Shown: positions 1-6,071 of the stretch, in pieces
How the letters are laid out: every line of letters starts with the position of its first letter
Position numbering within the stretch: the stretch's first letter is position 1
Source: Candidatus Omnitrophota bacterium
Lineage (GTDB): Bacteria > Omnitrophota > Gorgyraeia > Gygaellales > Profunditerraquicolaceae
Length of the DNA stretch: 11,243 nt
NCBI GenBank assembly: GCA_030691585.1
Contig: JAUYEC010000118.1
Span: 1-11,243, forward strand
Direction: 5' to 3'
Notes under the pieces: generated by a model
Seen by the model: only the letters and a program-made list of their open reading frames with translations
Database searches by the model: none
Told to the model about the DNA's origin: nothing
Translations under genes and position numbers: made by a program

Positions 1-1047
1 GCGGATAAAGATTACCAATACTGGGACAAGAGTTATACTCTTAAGGAAGAATACCGCGCAACAACCAGGCTCGGGTTTAGCGGCGGCGAAGAAGAAATAA
101 GCGCTGGCGCGTTGATAAATATTCTGGATAAGGCCCTGAAGAAAATCAACGACGGCTTGGCAAGAGCAAAAGATAAAACAAAGGGGCTTTACAACTCTTA
201 TTTTATAAACGAAGCAACAGAATGCCACCCCGCAAAAGAATCCTGCATTATGCCGCTTAGATTCGTTCAAAAGCGGCTCCCCCTGTTTTTAGAAGGACAG
301 ATGCACGGCTTAAGGCTGGCGCAGACCTTGCAAGAAGCCAGGACAATTTATGAGGCAACAAAGAAAAGCCCGCTCTATGACAAGAAATTAGAGATGTATA
401 AAGTCACGGCGCCGCTTGCCGGGATGCCTGAAGAGATCGGCCGCTGCCGTATCTTTATGCCGGGGTGGCTTGAAAATGAATCCATCTGGATGCATATGGA
501 ATATAAATACCTGCTGGAAATGCTCAAGCAGGGGCTTTATGAAGAATTCTATTGCGAGTTCAAAAAACTGCTTATTCCTTTTCAGAAAGCCTCCAGGTAT
601 GGCCGCAGTATATTGGAAAATTCATCGTTTATGGTCAGCAGCGCGTTTCCAGAAAAGGACCTGCACGGCAATGGTTTTGTGGCCCGGCTTTCCGGTTCAA
701 CCGCGGAATTCCTGCATATCTGGCTGTTGACCAACATCGGGCCGCGGCCGTTTACAATTGACGCTAAGGCAGGGTTGTCTTTACGTTTGCGGCCGATTTT
801 AGCCGGATGGATGTTTGACAAGAAAGAAAAAACTTACGGGTTTAATTTCTTAAGCAAGATCTGGGTGACTTACCACAACCCGGGCAGGAAAAACACCTTC
901 GGAGCGAATAAGGCGCAAATCAACAAGATCATGTTCAACGACAAAGACGGCGCGCTCGTCGAGCTCCACTCCAACACCATTCCCTCTCCCTACGCTCAAC
1001 AGATCCGCTCCCGCCAGGTCAAATACATCGACATCTTCCTCAAATAA
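1..1047 (+). CDS. C-terminal part of a GH94-like (cellobiose / 1,2-beta-oligoglucan phosphorylase type) carbohydrate-active protein, 5'-truncated by the window
   Basis: The reading frame is open from base 1 to a TAA at 1045-1047, giving 348 residues with no start inside the window; a TTG at 112 is only an internal codon. From memory of the family, the string of motifs resembles the (alpha/alpha)6 catalytic domain and C-terminal cap of large proteins annotated as cellobiose phosphorylase or 1,2-beta-oligoglucan phosphorylase: RLPLFLEGQMHGLRL (window residues about 92-106), GWLENESIWMHMEYKYLLE (155-173), YGRSILENSSF (200-210) and GFVARLSGSTAEFLHIWLL (225-243). These are followed by a beta-rich tail with a TYHNPGRKNTFG segment. 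Such enzymes cleave beta-glucosides by phosphorolysis. No signal peptide can be assessed because the N-terminus is missing. Substrate and even catalytic competence are unproven. It converges with the beta-barrel gene on the other strand, so the two are not co-transcribed. The coding call is near certain; the family is moderately sure. Confidence 0.6.
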   Translation, partial: ADKDYQYWDKSYTLKEEYRATTRLGFSGGEEEISAGALINILDKALKKINDGLARAKDKTKGLYNSYFINEATECHPAKESCIMPLRFVQKRLPLFLEGQMHGLRLAQTLQEARTIYEATKKSPLYDKKLEMYKVTAPLAGMPEEIGRCRIFMPGWLENESIWMHMEYKYLLEMLKQGLYEEFYCEFKKLLIPFQKASRYGRSILENSSFMVSSAFPEKDLHGNGFVARLSGSTAEFLHIWLLTNIGPRPFTIDAKAGLSLRLRPILAGWMFDKKEKTYGFNFLSKIWVTYHNPGRKNTFGANKAQINKIMFNDKDGALVELHSNTIPSPYAQQIRSRQVKYIDIFLK

Positions 1048-1049
1048 TC

Positions 1050-1064
1050 GGGGGACGTTCCCCC
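1050..1064. repeat. Short GC hairpin just after the GH94-like gene
   Basis: GGGGGA and TCCCCC pair perfectly around a CGT loop, starting three bases after the stop codon. No T-run follows directly, so it is not a classical intrinsic terminator. It could protect the mRNA 3' end or be a remnant of a larger dispersed repeat. Confidence 0.5.
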
Positions 1065-1089
1065 AGGTACCACCCTCTAACCTAAAAAA

Positions 1090-1181
1090 GGGGACAGCGA
1101 CTTTTTTTTCAGTGGGGACAGGCATTTTTTTCAAAGAAAAAAATGCCTGTCCCCATAAGGGTTCAAAAAGTCGCTGTCCCC
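1090..1181. repeat. Nested double inverted repeat with GGGGACAG/CTGTCCCC termini
   Basis: The outer arms 1090-1106 (GGGGACAGCGACTTTTT) and 1165-1181 are perfect 17-nt reverse complements. Inside them a second perfect 19-nt pair, 1113-1131 (TGGGGACAGGCATTTTTTT) and 1137-1155, closes on a 5-nt CAAAG loop. Both arms start with the same GGGGACAG sequence and continue into a T-tract, so this looks like two related hairpins, one inserted in the other. The element fills the gap between two convergent genes and ends three bases before the barrel gene's stop codon (TAA, 1186-1184). Similar ends are known from REP-like elements mobilised by IS200/Y1-type (RAYT) transposases; no transposase is present here. 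It could act as a bidirectional transcription barrier. Confidence 0.85.
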
Positions 1182-1183
1182 TA

Positions 1184-4051
1184 TTAGAATTTGCGGCGGT
1201 AGTAGAGGCGGATGACGTGTTGTGTATCCAGGGTAGCAAGCGAGCCGCCGTAAGGGTCCCAATTATAGGCCAATGAACCGCCCATAAAAGGGTTGCGCGC
1301 TCCTTCGCCGTACTGCAGAGTAAAGTCTTCGTCGCCTGAAACGCGATAGGTCAACTCTCCGAAGAAATTGTGGTGGCCGAAGAGCTCGTTCATGCCCGCG
1401 ATCAGCTTATTCAAGTCCTGCCAGCGCGAATAAGTATAGCGGAGAAACACGCCAACTTTCGGCATGGGGTTATAATTAAGTTGAAAACCTATGTGGTTCA
1501 TGTTGTCATCAATATACCCCGCTTTCTCAAACGGGTTACGCGTATAATCAAGGTAAATTTCCATATTCTCCAGCGGATTCACTTTTAGCCCCGCCTTAAA
1601 AACATTGCTGTAAGGATAAGGCGGCTTGGGAAAATATCCCTGGTCATAGAGGAACAATAGTTGCTCGCGGTATTGCGCGCCGTATTGTGAATAAACAGAA
1701 CTGAGATTTTTTTCGTTTAGGAGGCGCCGGGGATAATTATCCAGGCCGTAAGAAATGTCATTTGTATATTCCCAGATACCGTTTAAGGCCAACCAATCAA
1801 AAAATTTGTATTCCGCTCCCAGCGAACCGGTGCCGACGCTAGGATCTTTGCCGGCTTCTATTACGTCATTATCATAAGGATCCCTGGTCTGGGGGTCAAA
1901 AAGATAGGGGTCTTTGCCGGCTGTGGTCTTAGGCAAAACATGATAGATACCCAAAAATTTAGTTGTCAGTTTGTCGCCCAAACGCCAGGTCAATTCTTCA
2001 TGCGCCACGTTTTCCACGAACTTATAGTTCGTGGAGTTGACGGTGCGGATATCAAAAAGGTTCTCCACCCTTTTGTCCCAAAGCAGGGAATCTACGCGCA
2101 TGCTTAATACGCTGCGGCCGATATCCATACCGTTGCCGATACCGAAATTCTTGACGTCGTTCCAATTCAACAACTCGCCTTCGCCGGCATAATAATCCTT
2201 GAAAGGCGTGCGGAAATGCAGATGCCTGCTCCACCATTCGTCGTCGCGCGTCTCCACATAGCTGGAGAGCGGCGCGTCAAAAGATTTGTCCATGCGCCCG
2301 GCAAAAAAGCGGAATTTGTTGAAGAATTGCTCGTATTTACCGATCTGGATCCCATCGTAACCGTATTTGGTGTCTATAATCTTATCAAAAGGATAACGGC
2401 CGGTGAGCGAAAAATAATAGGCGTAACCGTTGCCCTTAGTCTGAAAATTGGATTGACTCATATCATATTTTGCCTTGGAATGCGCGACTTCAAAATTTGT
2501 TAATAAACCGTCTAAGAATTCATAACTGACGTCGCCGGCTAAGACGTAATTCCAGGCATCCAGCTTGCCGCGGTTATCCAGGTTATAGCCTGTACGCGAG
2601 GTGCCGCTAAAACCCAGGCGCAGATTGTCCATAACCGATTGTTTAACCCGCAACGCGCCGGAATAATTATCCACCTCCGCGTAGTCCTGCCAGGGGCTCA
2701 TCGGTGTAGCACCACCCACTTCAATAGAAGTGCCTTCCATAGGATAAAACTGCACGGTGGCTCCGCGTAAGCCCACCAACCGCCTGCCCTCGCTGTCGCG
2801 GGCAAACCCGGAAAGAGAATTATCCCAATAGCCTTTGGTATAATCTACAGGAGTAAGGCCACGGTTAAGGTTGCCGGGTTTCCAGGCGCGTATCCAGGGG
2901 CTGTCTTCCCACCAGATACGGTTGTTGGATAATTTCAAAGGGTCATCGAAACTCAAGGCCTGATTTTCATAGGCAATGGGATATGCCCTGACTTTTAAAT
3001 TCTCCTGCGTGTAATCAAGCCATAATTCACGCGCCGGCTGAAAAATGGTATTGACTTTTATTTCCGGGATAATAAACGTGTTGCCGGCGACTGTAGTCAC
3101 CCCGATATTTCCCTGGGTGCGGCCGTTTTCAATCTTCATTTCCGGAACATTTACAAAATCCCCTTTTTCTGAAGTGGCAACCGTCTGGTTTACGGAATAC
3201 CCGTTATTAGACCAATGTTTTATTTGCACCTGAACCACATCGCCTTTAGTACCAGGGATAGTAACTTTCTCACTCTTGCCGGCAGCGCTCCAGGGATCCA
3301 CCATAATGTTGCTGTGGAAATTAAATCCCTGCTTATAATTCGTATCCAGTTGAAGATTCAAACGGTCATAGATCCTGGAATCGTAAGTGTTAAACCCTCT
3401 GTTCAGCGCGTTATAAGAAAGACTGCGCCAGTTCCGCTCGTTCATATCCCAGTTGGCCCTGTTCCAGACAAAATCCCGCGAAGCCGCACCCGCGCGCACA
3501 TCTATTTCTCCGGTTATGATAATCGGGCCCGCCTTGAACTTAGGCTCACTGACTACGATCTCCTCCGGGGTGTATGACGAAGGCGGGGTTTCTTCCACGG
3601 GTGGAGCAACCGGAACTTCTTTCGGGCCAAGATCAGCCATCATATTATCCATGGCGTTATCCCTGCCTGCCTCGACTTCAGGCTCAACAGCGGCAGGCTC
3701 TGCCGCGGGTAACGGCTCATCAGGTAGAACAACCACGGGCCTTGACTTCTCAGGCTGCGGACTTTCCGGGACACTGACAACAGGTTCGGGAGTAACGGGA
3801 TGATTACCGGCCTCAACAGCAGTACGCTCTAATTCCTGCTGAAAAATAAGGTTCATGTAAGTCTGCGCGGTCTGATTATTGGGTTCGATAATGAGGGCTT
3901 TTTTGAATTCGGTGAGCGCTTCGGTATAATTGCCCGACTTGTAGGCGGCAATGCCGAAATCGGTGAAATATTGCGCTGTCTCTGAGACGCAGAAAGCCGG
4001 CCTTGCGCAAAGGAAGATGAAACAAAGAAGTACTGAAATTTTTTTAAACAT
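1184..4051 (-). CDS. Large secreted TPR plus beta-barrel outer-membrane protein, family unknown
   Basis: The 955-residue protein starts at ATG 4051-4049, chosen because it places a typical signal peptide (MFKKISVLLCFIFLCARPAFC, residues 1-21) at the N-terminus. There is no lipobox, so signal peptidase I cleavage is expected. One TPR unit follows (about 26-59, with G33, A45, A52 and P57 at consensus places). A Pro/Glu-rich linker (about 80-172) comes next, then about 780 residues of alternating amphipathic strands rich in Tyr, Trp, Asn and Asp that end in LYYRRKF. A terminal Phe preceded by alternating aromatic residues is the usual BAM-recognised outer-membrane barrel signal. The TPR and linker would sit in the periplasm. 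The cargo or role is not recognisable; transporter, surface scaffold and polysaccharide export are all possible. An in-frame TTG at 4108 would add 19 residues. It is transcribed alone from a consensus promoter. Confidence 0.85.
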   Translation of the reverse strand: MFKKISVLLCFIFLCARPAFCVSETAQYFTDFGIAAYKSGNYTEALTEFKKALIIEPNNQTAQTYMNLIFQQELERTAVEAGNHPVTPEPVVSVPESPQPEKSRPVVVLPDEPLPAAEPAAVEPEVEAGRDNAMDNMMADLGPKEVPVAPPVEETPPSSYTPEEIVVSEPKFKAGPIIITGEIDVRAGAASRDFVWNRANWDMNERNWRSLSYNALNRGFNTYDSRIYDRLNLQLDTNYKQGFNFHSNIMVDPWSAAGKSEKVTIPGTKGDVVQVQIKHWSNNGYSVNQTVATSEKGDFVNVPEMKIENGRTQGNIGVTTVAGNTFIIPEIKVNTIFQPARELWLDYTQENLKVRAYPIAYENQALSFDDPLKLSNNRIWWEDSPWIRAWKPGNLNRGLTPVDYTKGYWDNSLSGFARDSEGRRLVGLRGATVQFYPMEGTSIEVGGATPMSPWQDYAEVDNYSGALRVKQSVMDNLRLGFSGTSRTGYNLDNRGKLDAWNYVLAGDVSYEFLDGLLTNFEVAHSKAKYDMSQSNFQTKGNGYAYYFSLTGRYPFDKIIDTKYGYDGIQIGKYEQFFNKFRFFAGRMDKSFDAPLSSYVETRDDEWWSRHLHFRTPFKDYYAGEGELLNWNDVKNFGIGNGMDIGRSVLSMRVDSLLWDKRVENLFDIRTVNSTNYKFVENVAHEELTWRLGDKLTTKFLGIYHVLPKTTAGKDPYLFDPQTRDPYDNDVIEAGKDPSVGTGSLGAEYKFFDWLALNGIWEYTNDISYGLDNYPRRLLNEKNLSSVYSQYGAQYREQLLFLYDQGYFPKPPYPYSNVFKAGLKVNPLENMEIYLDYTRNPFEKAGYIDDNMNHIGFQLNYNPMPKVGVFLRYTYSRWQDLNKLIAGMNELFGHHNFFGELTYRVSGDEDFTLQYGEGARNPFMGGSLAYNWDPYGGSLATLDTQHVIRLYYRRKF

Positions 4052-4108
4052 CCTTATTAAGTAGGTAAAAAATAAATCCTTAGTTTTAAAAACTTGCCTC
4101 CCATACAA
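4049..4108 (-). other. Ambiguous translation start / possible leader ORF of the barrel gene
   Basis: Two signals compete upstream of ATG 4051. TTG 4108-4106 is in frame and has an AAAGAGG Shine-Dalgarno-like sequence about 4 nt before it. An ATG at 4104-4102, in another frame, opens a 15-codon ORF (MGGKFLKLRIYFLPT) that stops 5 nt before ATG 4051. The main ATG has only TAAGG directly against it, which is too close for an ordinary Shine-Dalgarno, so translational coupling to the small ORF is conceivable. The signal peptide argues for ATG 4051 as the mature gene start. Confidence 0.35.
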
Positions 4109-4156
4109 TGGGCCTCTTTAAAACATCGGATAATGTAGTGAACATTCTTGTCCTAT

Positions 4157-4184
4157 ATTATATAATTATTTATGGGTATGTCAA
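4157..4184 (-). promoter_or_regulatory. Consensus sigma-70-type promoter for the barrel gene
   Basis: On the minus strand a perfect TTGACA (4184-4179) is separated by 16 nt from a perfect TATAAT (4162-4157). The surrounding DNA is very AT-rich. Transcription would begin near 4150 and give a leader of roughly 100 nt before the ATG at 4051. That leader contains a small hairpin (CCCAT/ATGGG, about 4101-4113). Confidence 0.8.
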
Positions 4185-4202
4185 TAAAAAATGTGGGAAT
4201 GG

Positions 4203-4238
4203 AAAAATGTAGGGGCGGGTTTAAAACCCGCCCCTACA
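4203..4238 (-). terminator. Repeat hairpin plus T-run, likely terminator of the secreted beta-sandwich gene
   Basis: Read on the minus strand, the perfect 15-bp hairpin of the dispersed repeat (4238-4208) is followed directly by TTTTT (4207-4203). It lies 34 nt after the stop of the gene at 5256-4273 and upstream of the barrel promoter. The stem-plus-U-tract layout fits Rho-independent termination. Confidence 0.6.
4208..4238. repeat. Dispersed palindrome, copy 1 (GGGGCGGG stem type)
   Basis: The arms TGTAGGGGCGGGTTT (4208-4222) and AAACCCGCCCCTACA (4224-4238) are perfect reverse complements around one central base. It is the same sequence as the copy at 6013-6043 apart from the central base (A instead of T on the plus strand). 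The minus-strand side carries the CTG extension (ACTGTAGGGG). Confidence 0.9.
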
Positions 4239-4272
4239 GTAAAGGCGCATGGTATTTTTTGTTACTTCCAAC

Positions 4273-5256
4273 TTATTCCTTGACCGTGCCTAATTTGTTT
4301 TCGATCCGGCTTAGGCCTGTGGAGCTATCGCCGAGTTCAATATAGCTTACATCAAATATAGCATCTTTATCAATGCGTCCGGCAGTAAGTAATACCTTGC
4401 AGCGTGCCTGGAAGGCGGTCTGGAGAAACGGCACAAGGTAACCGTTGGAACGGTCAATACCGATATATCCTATTGCCTCTCCCGTATTTTTCACTAAACA
4501 ATAGCGCTCGTTGTAGCCGGTTACGGCAGTATCTTGAGAATAAATCACCTGTGATACATACCCTTCATAGTGCTGTCCGGCATAGGTAAGCGTAACGTTG
4601 TGTGTTAACAAACGCTGAGTCGCAAAACCCAAAACGCCGCTGGCATAATTATTAAAACCTACGGCGTTAATACAAAGATTGTAACCGGCCCAATACAGAT
4701 GACCACTGCTCTGGACATATGCCAGGATACCTGTTAAATCATAATTACCATTTGCGTCCGTAACAGCAGTATAATCCCGCATTTGATAACCATAATAAGT
4801 ATAATAAACAGGCTTTAAAGTTACGGTAATGCCCGCGAGCTTCTTACCCGTTTGATCAGTAACCGCTCCCTTAAGCTCAGCGGCGCTGGTGGATTTTAAA
4901 CTGACATTGTAGCGGCTGCTGCCATTAAAATACACCGGCGAACCCGATGCGGTGCTGAAACTATCGTATCCTGCGGCGGTAACCGTAATTTTATAGCCGA
5001 TGCGCTTGCTGTTTTCATACGAATACCAACCCAATTTCGCAATGGCATAGTAACCTGCGGAATTAGTGGTGGCGGTATAACTGGTCTGCGATACAGAAGT
5101 CGGGGTAAAAGTAACTGTGGCTCCTGCAACAGGAATATTTCTGAGGGTATCTTGGACATAACCGTCCACAGTTTTGGTAATAGCTGCTGAGGCGGTATTC
5201 GCCCATAACACAAATGTTGCGGCTAAGACAACCAAGCATTTTAAGAATTTTCCCAT
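4273..5256 (-). CDS. Secreted protein with two carboxypeptidase-regulatory-like (beta-sandwich) domains
   Basis: The 327-residue protein starts at ATG 5256-5254, preceded by a strong GGAGGAA Shine-Dalgarno (5267-5261) four bases away. Residues 1-24 form a clear signal peptide ending ANTASA. Two tandem domains follow, about 29-120 and 127-224. Each has the CarboxypepD_reg-like order: a GYVQD or GAVTD strand, an IPVAGATVTF or KLAGITVTLKP strand, a T(D/N)xxGxY turn, a (V/I)xAxGY/F strand, and a closing strand such as YNVSL or HNVTL. About 100 residues follow (225-327) that match no domain I recognise. Such Ig-like folds in secreted proteins usually serve adhesion, carbohydrate contact or structural spacing; no catalytic residues are visible. 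There is no C-terminal sorting signal or membrane anchor, so it could be periplasmic or extracellular. It has its own promoter and terminator. The domain call is fairly sure; the function is unknown. Confidence 0.8.
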   Translation of the reverse strand: MGKFLKCLVVLAATFVLWANTASAAITKTVDGYVQDTLRNIPVAGATVTFTPTSVSQTSYTATTNSAGYYAIAKLGWYSYENSKRIGYKITVTAAGYDSFSTASGSPVYFNGSSRYNVSLKSTSAAELKGAVTDQTGKKLAGITVTLKPVYYTYYGYQMRDYTAVTDANGNYDLTGILAYVQSSGHLYWAGYNLCINAVGFNNYASGVLGFATQRLLTHNVTLTYAGQHYEGYVSQVIYSQDTAVTGYNERYCLVKNTGEAIGYIGIDRSNGYLVPFLQTAFQARCKVLLTAGRIDKDAIFDVSYIELGDSSTGLSRIENKLGTVKE

Positions 5257-5314
5257 TTTCTTCCTCCCGCCTTTTTGTGGATCCGGTTCAGCACCTTTTT
5301 AAATATCTTTATTA

Positions 5315-5343
5315 AGTATACATAACCTCGCGCTGCCTGTCAA
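5315..5343 (-). promoter_or_regulatory. Near-consensus sigma-70-type promoter for the secreted beta-sandwich gene
   Basis: On the minus strand TTGACA (5343-5338) is followed after 17 nt by TATACT (5320-5315), five of six bases matching the -10 consensus. Transcription would start near 5308, giving a leader of about 50 nt to the ATG at 5256. It lies downstream of the terminator at 5387-5418, so this gene is independently transcribed. Confidence 0.8.
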
Positions 5344-5352
5344 GCAAAATAG

Positions 5353-5378
5353 TGGGGCCAGAACTAATCCCGGCCCCA
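5353..5378. repeat. Short inverted repeat between terminator and promoter
   Basis: TGGGGCC (5353-5359) and GGCCCCA (5372-5378) are perfect 7-bp arms around a 12-nt loop. It sits 10 bases upstream of the -35 box of the secreted-protein gene. No T-run follows on either strand. It could be a regulator site or an unrelated GC hairpin. Confidence 0.4.
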
Positions 5379-5386
5379 TTACGCGC

Positions 5387-5418
5387 AAAAAAACCGCGTC
5401 AAAAAACGACACGGTTTT
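5387..5418 (-). terminator. Rho-independent terminator of the 115-residue gene
   Basis: Read on the minus strand, AAAACCGTGTC (5418-5408) pairs with GACGCGGTTTT (5400-5390) across a GTTTTTT loop. The pairing has one G-U wobble that is paired only in the minus-strand RNA (it would be C-A on the plus strand). A run of seven T's ends the stem and trailer (5393-5387). It starts 26 nt after the stop at 5445. Confidence 0.85.
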
Positions 5419-5444
5419 AATAGACAATTATCCTGATAACCCTG

Positions 5445-5792
5445 CTATTCTTCTTCGCTGTAACCCACTGTTTTTGCCGACATACCCACCAGGTTGATAT
5501 TTAGCGAGTGCATAAACAGGATCAGAAAAACCTTATCCTGCGCCTGGGCAAACAAGCTCCCTTTGATCTTACAGAAAAAATGCTCCCTGCGTTCCCTGGT
5601 GTTGTGTTCTTTGACCACATAGACATGCGGCAAGGGACGTTGGATAGATTTATCCTTGACTTCTTTGACCACGCAGACAAAATGGCGGCGGATAGAACTC
5701 CGGATGCCCTGCTTATCCATGACCTCGGAGCTCACCAGGATCTTTCTTTTGCGGTCGCTTGAAGTTAAGTTTTTAAACACCAGGTCGCGCAT
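5445..5792 (-). CDS. Hypothetical cytoplasmic protein of 115 residues, family not recognised
   Basis: The ORF starts at ATG 5792-5790, preceded by AAGGTAGGTGACCT, which offers a Shine-Dalgarno-like AGGTAGG at suitable distance, and ends in TAA at 5447-5445. The protein is basic in its first 90 residues (MRDLVFKNLTSSDRKRKIL, SSIRRHFVCVVKEV, KEHNTRERREHFFCKIKG) and acidic at the end (YSEEE). It has no signal peptide or transmembrane segment. Alternating hydrophobic segments (HFVCVVKEV, HVYVVKE, KVFLILFMHSL) suggest a small beta-rich fold. Two cysteines (HFVCVV and FFCKIKG) are not in a metal-binding spacing. It has a dedicated terminator and a structured 5' leader, so it is a real expressed gene in my judgement. 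The basic charge would suit RNA or ribosome binding, but that is speculation. Confidence 0.75.
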   Translation of the reverse strand: MRDLVFKNLTSSDRKRKILVSSEVMDKQGIRSSIRRHFVCVVKEVKDKSIQRPLPHVYVVKEHNTRERREHFFCKIKGSLFAQAQDKVFLILFMHSLNINLVGMSAKTVGYSEEE

Positions 5793-5818
5793 AGGTCACC
5801 TACCTTATTATGAAACCA

Positions 5819-5840
5819 GGCCGGGAAACTGCACCCGGCC
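5819..5840 (-). promoter_or_regulatory. Stem-loop in the 5' leader of the 115-residue gene
   Basis: GGCCGGG (5819-5825) and CCCGGCC (5834-5840) are perfect 7-bp arms around an 8-nt loop. The element ends about 26 nt before the ATG at 5792. A second possible pairing, ATCCCA (5842-5847) with TGGGAT (5868-5873), lies just upstream in the same leader. Together they could form a cis-acting RNA structure; it matches no riboswitch class I know. Confidence 0.4.
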
Positions 5841-5895
5841 CATCCCATTATGCCTCTTGGTGGCTGGTGGGATATGATTCAAATGGTTCACAATA

Positions 5896-5923
5896 AGTAT
5901 GCACCATCCATAGGCCTTTTCAA
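5896..5923 (-). promoter_or_regulatory. Possible promoter for the 115-residue gene
   Basis: On the minus strand TTGAAA (5923-5918) and CATACT (5901-5896) are separated by 16 nt. The -35 matches five of six consensus bases and the -10 four of six, so support is modest. It would give a leader of about 95 nt containing the stem-loops at 5819-5873. The -35 also overlaps a small GGCCTT/AAGGCC inverted repeat (5913-5927). Confidence 0.3.
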
Positions 5924-5942
5924 GGCCAAAACAGGCTGATTC

Positions 5943-5956
5943 AGAAAGCGCTTTCT
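5943..5956. promoter_or_regulatory. Operator-like 14-bp palindrome AGAAAGCGCTTTCT
   Basis: This perfect palindrome with a central CG and AAAGCGCTTT core resembles operators of LacI/GalR-family repressors and CcpA cre sites. It lies about 20 bp upstream of the possible promoter at 5896-5923. No LacI-type regulator is in the window, so the link is inferential. Confidence 0.35.
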
Positions 5957-5974
5957 CTTTTAATTACAATGAGT

Positions 5975-6000
5975 TAGGGATACGGCATGCCGTGTCCCTA
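5975..6000. repeat. Dispersed palindrome, copy 2 (diverged, TAGGGATACGGCA stem)
   Basis: TAGGGATACGGCA (5975-5987) and TGCCGTGTCCCTA (5988-6000) are reverse complements with one mismatch. It keeps the family's TAGGG/CCCTA ends but has a different inner stem. It lies 12 bases from copy 3, so two family members sit side by side. Confidence 0.75.
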
Positions 6001-6012
6001 CGGAATTTTCCG

Positions 6013-6043
6013 TGTAGGGGCGGGTTTTAAACCCGCCCCTACA
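6013..6043. repeat. Dispersed palindrome, copy 3 (GGGGCGGG stem type)
   Basis: TGTAGGGGCGGGTTT (6013-6027) and AAACCCGCCCCTACA (6029-6043) pair perfectly around a central T. It lies 28 bases beyond the plsY stop, at the 3' end of the housekeeping cluster. The stem could act as a 3' stabiliser or weak terminator, though no T-run follows on the minus strand. Confidence 0.9.
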
Positions 6044-6071
6044 GGAGTTTTCTGCCTAAGTTTAAGATGGT

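Noticed and set aside
850..1239. A 129-codon minus-strand frame running through the nested hairpin
   Set aside because: It crosses the 3' end of the GH94-like gene, both hairpins and the end of the barrel gene; its product is low-complexity shadow translation.
3453..3803. A Ser/Thr/Gly-rich 116-codon plus-strand frame
   Set aside because: It is the antisense shadow of the Pro/Glu-rich linker of the barrel protein; its composition simply mirrors that linker.
1184..4108. Lipoprotein signal in the barrel protein
   Set aside because: Cysteines near the signal peptide end (LC, FC) are not preceded by a lipobox; Phe at -1 of Cys21 is not accepted by signal peptidase II.
5793..5880. Known riboswitch in the leader of the 115-residue gene
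   Set aside because: The stems do not contain conserved cores of the TPP, SAM, cobalamin, glycine, lysine or c-di-GMP classes that I can recognise; kept only as an unspecified structured leader.
6013..6043. Strong Rho-independent terminator after plsY
   Set aside because: The stem is strong, but the minus-strand sequence after it is CGGAAAATTCCG, with no U-tract, so only a weak or Rho-assisted role can be claimed.
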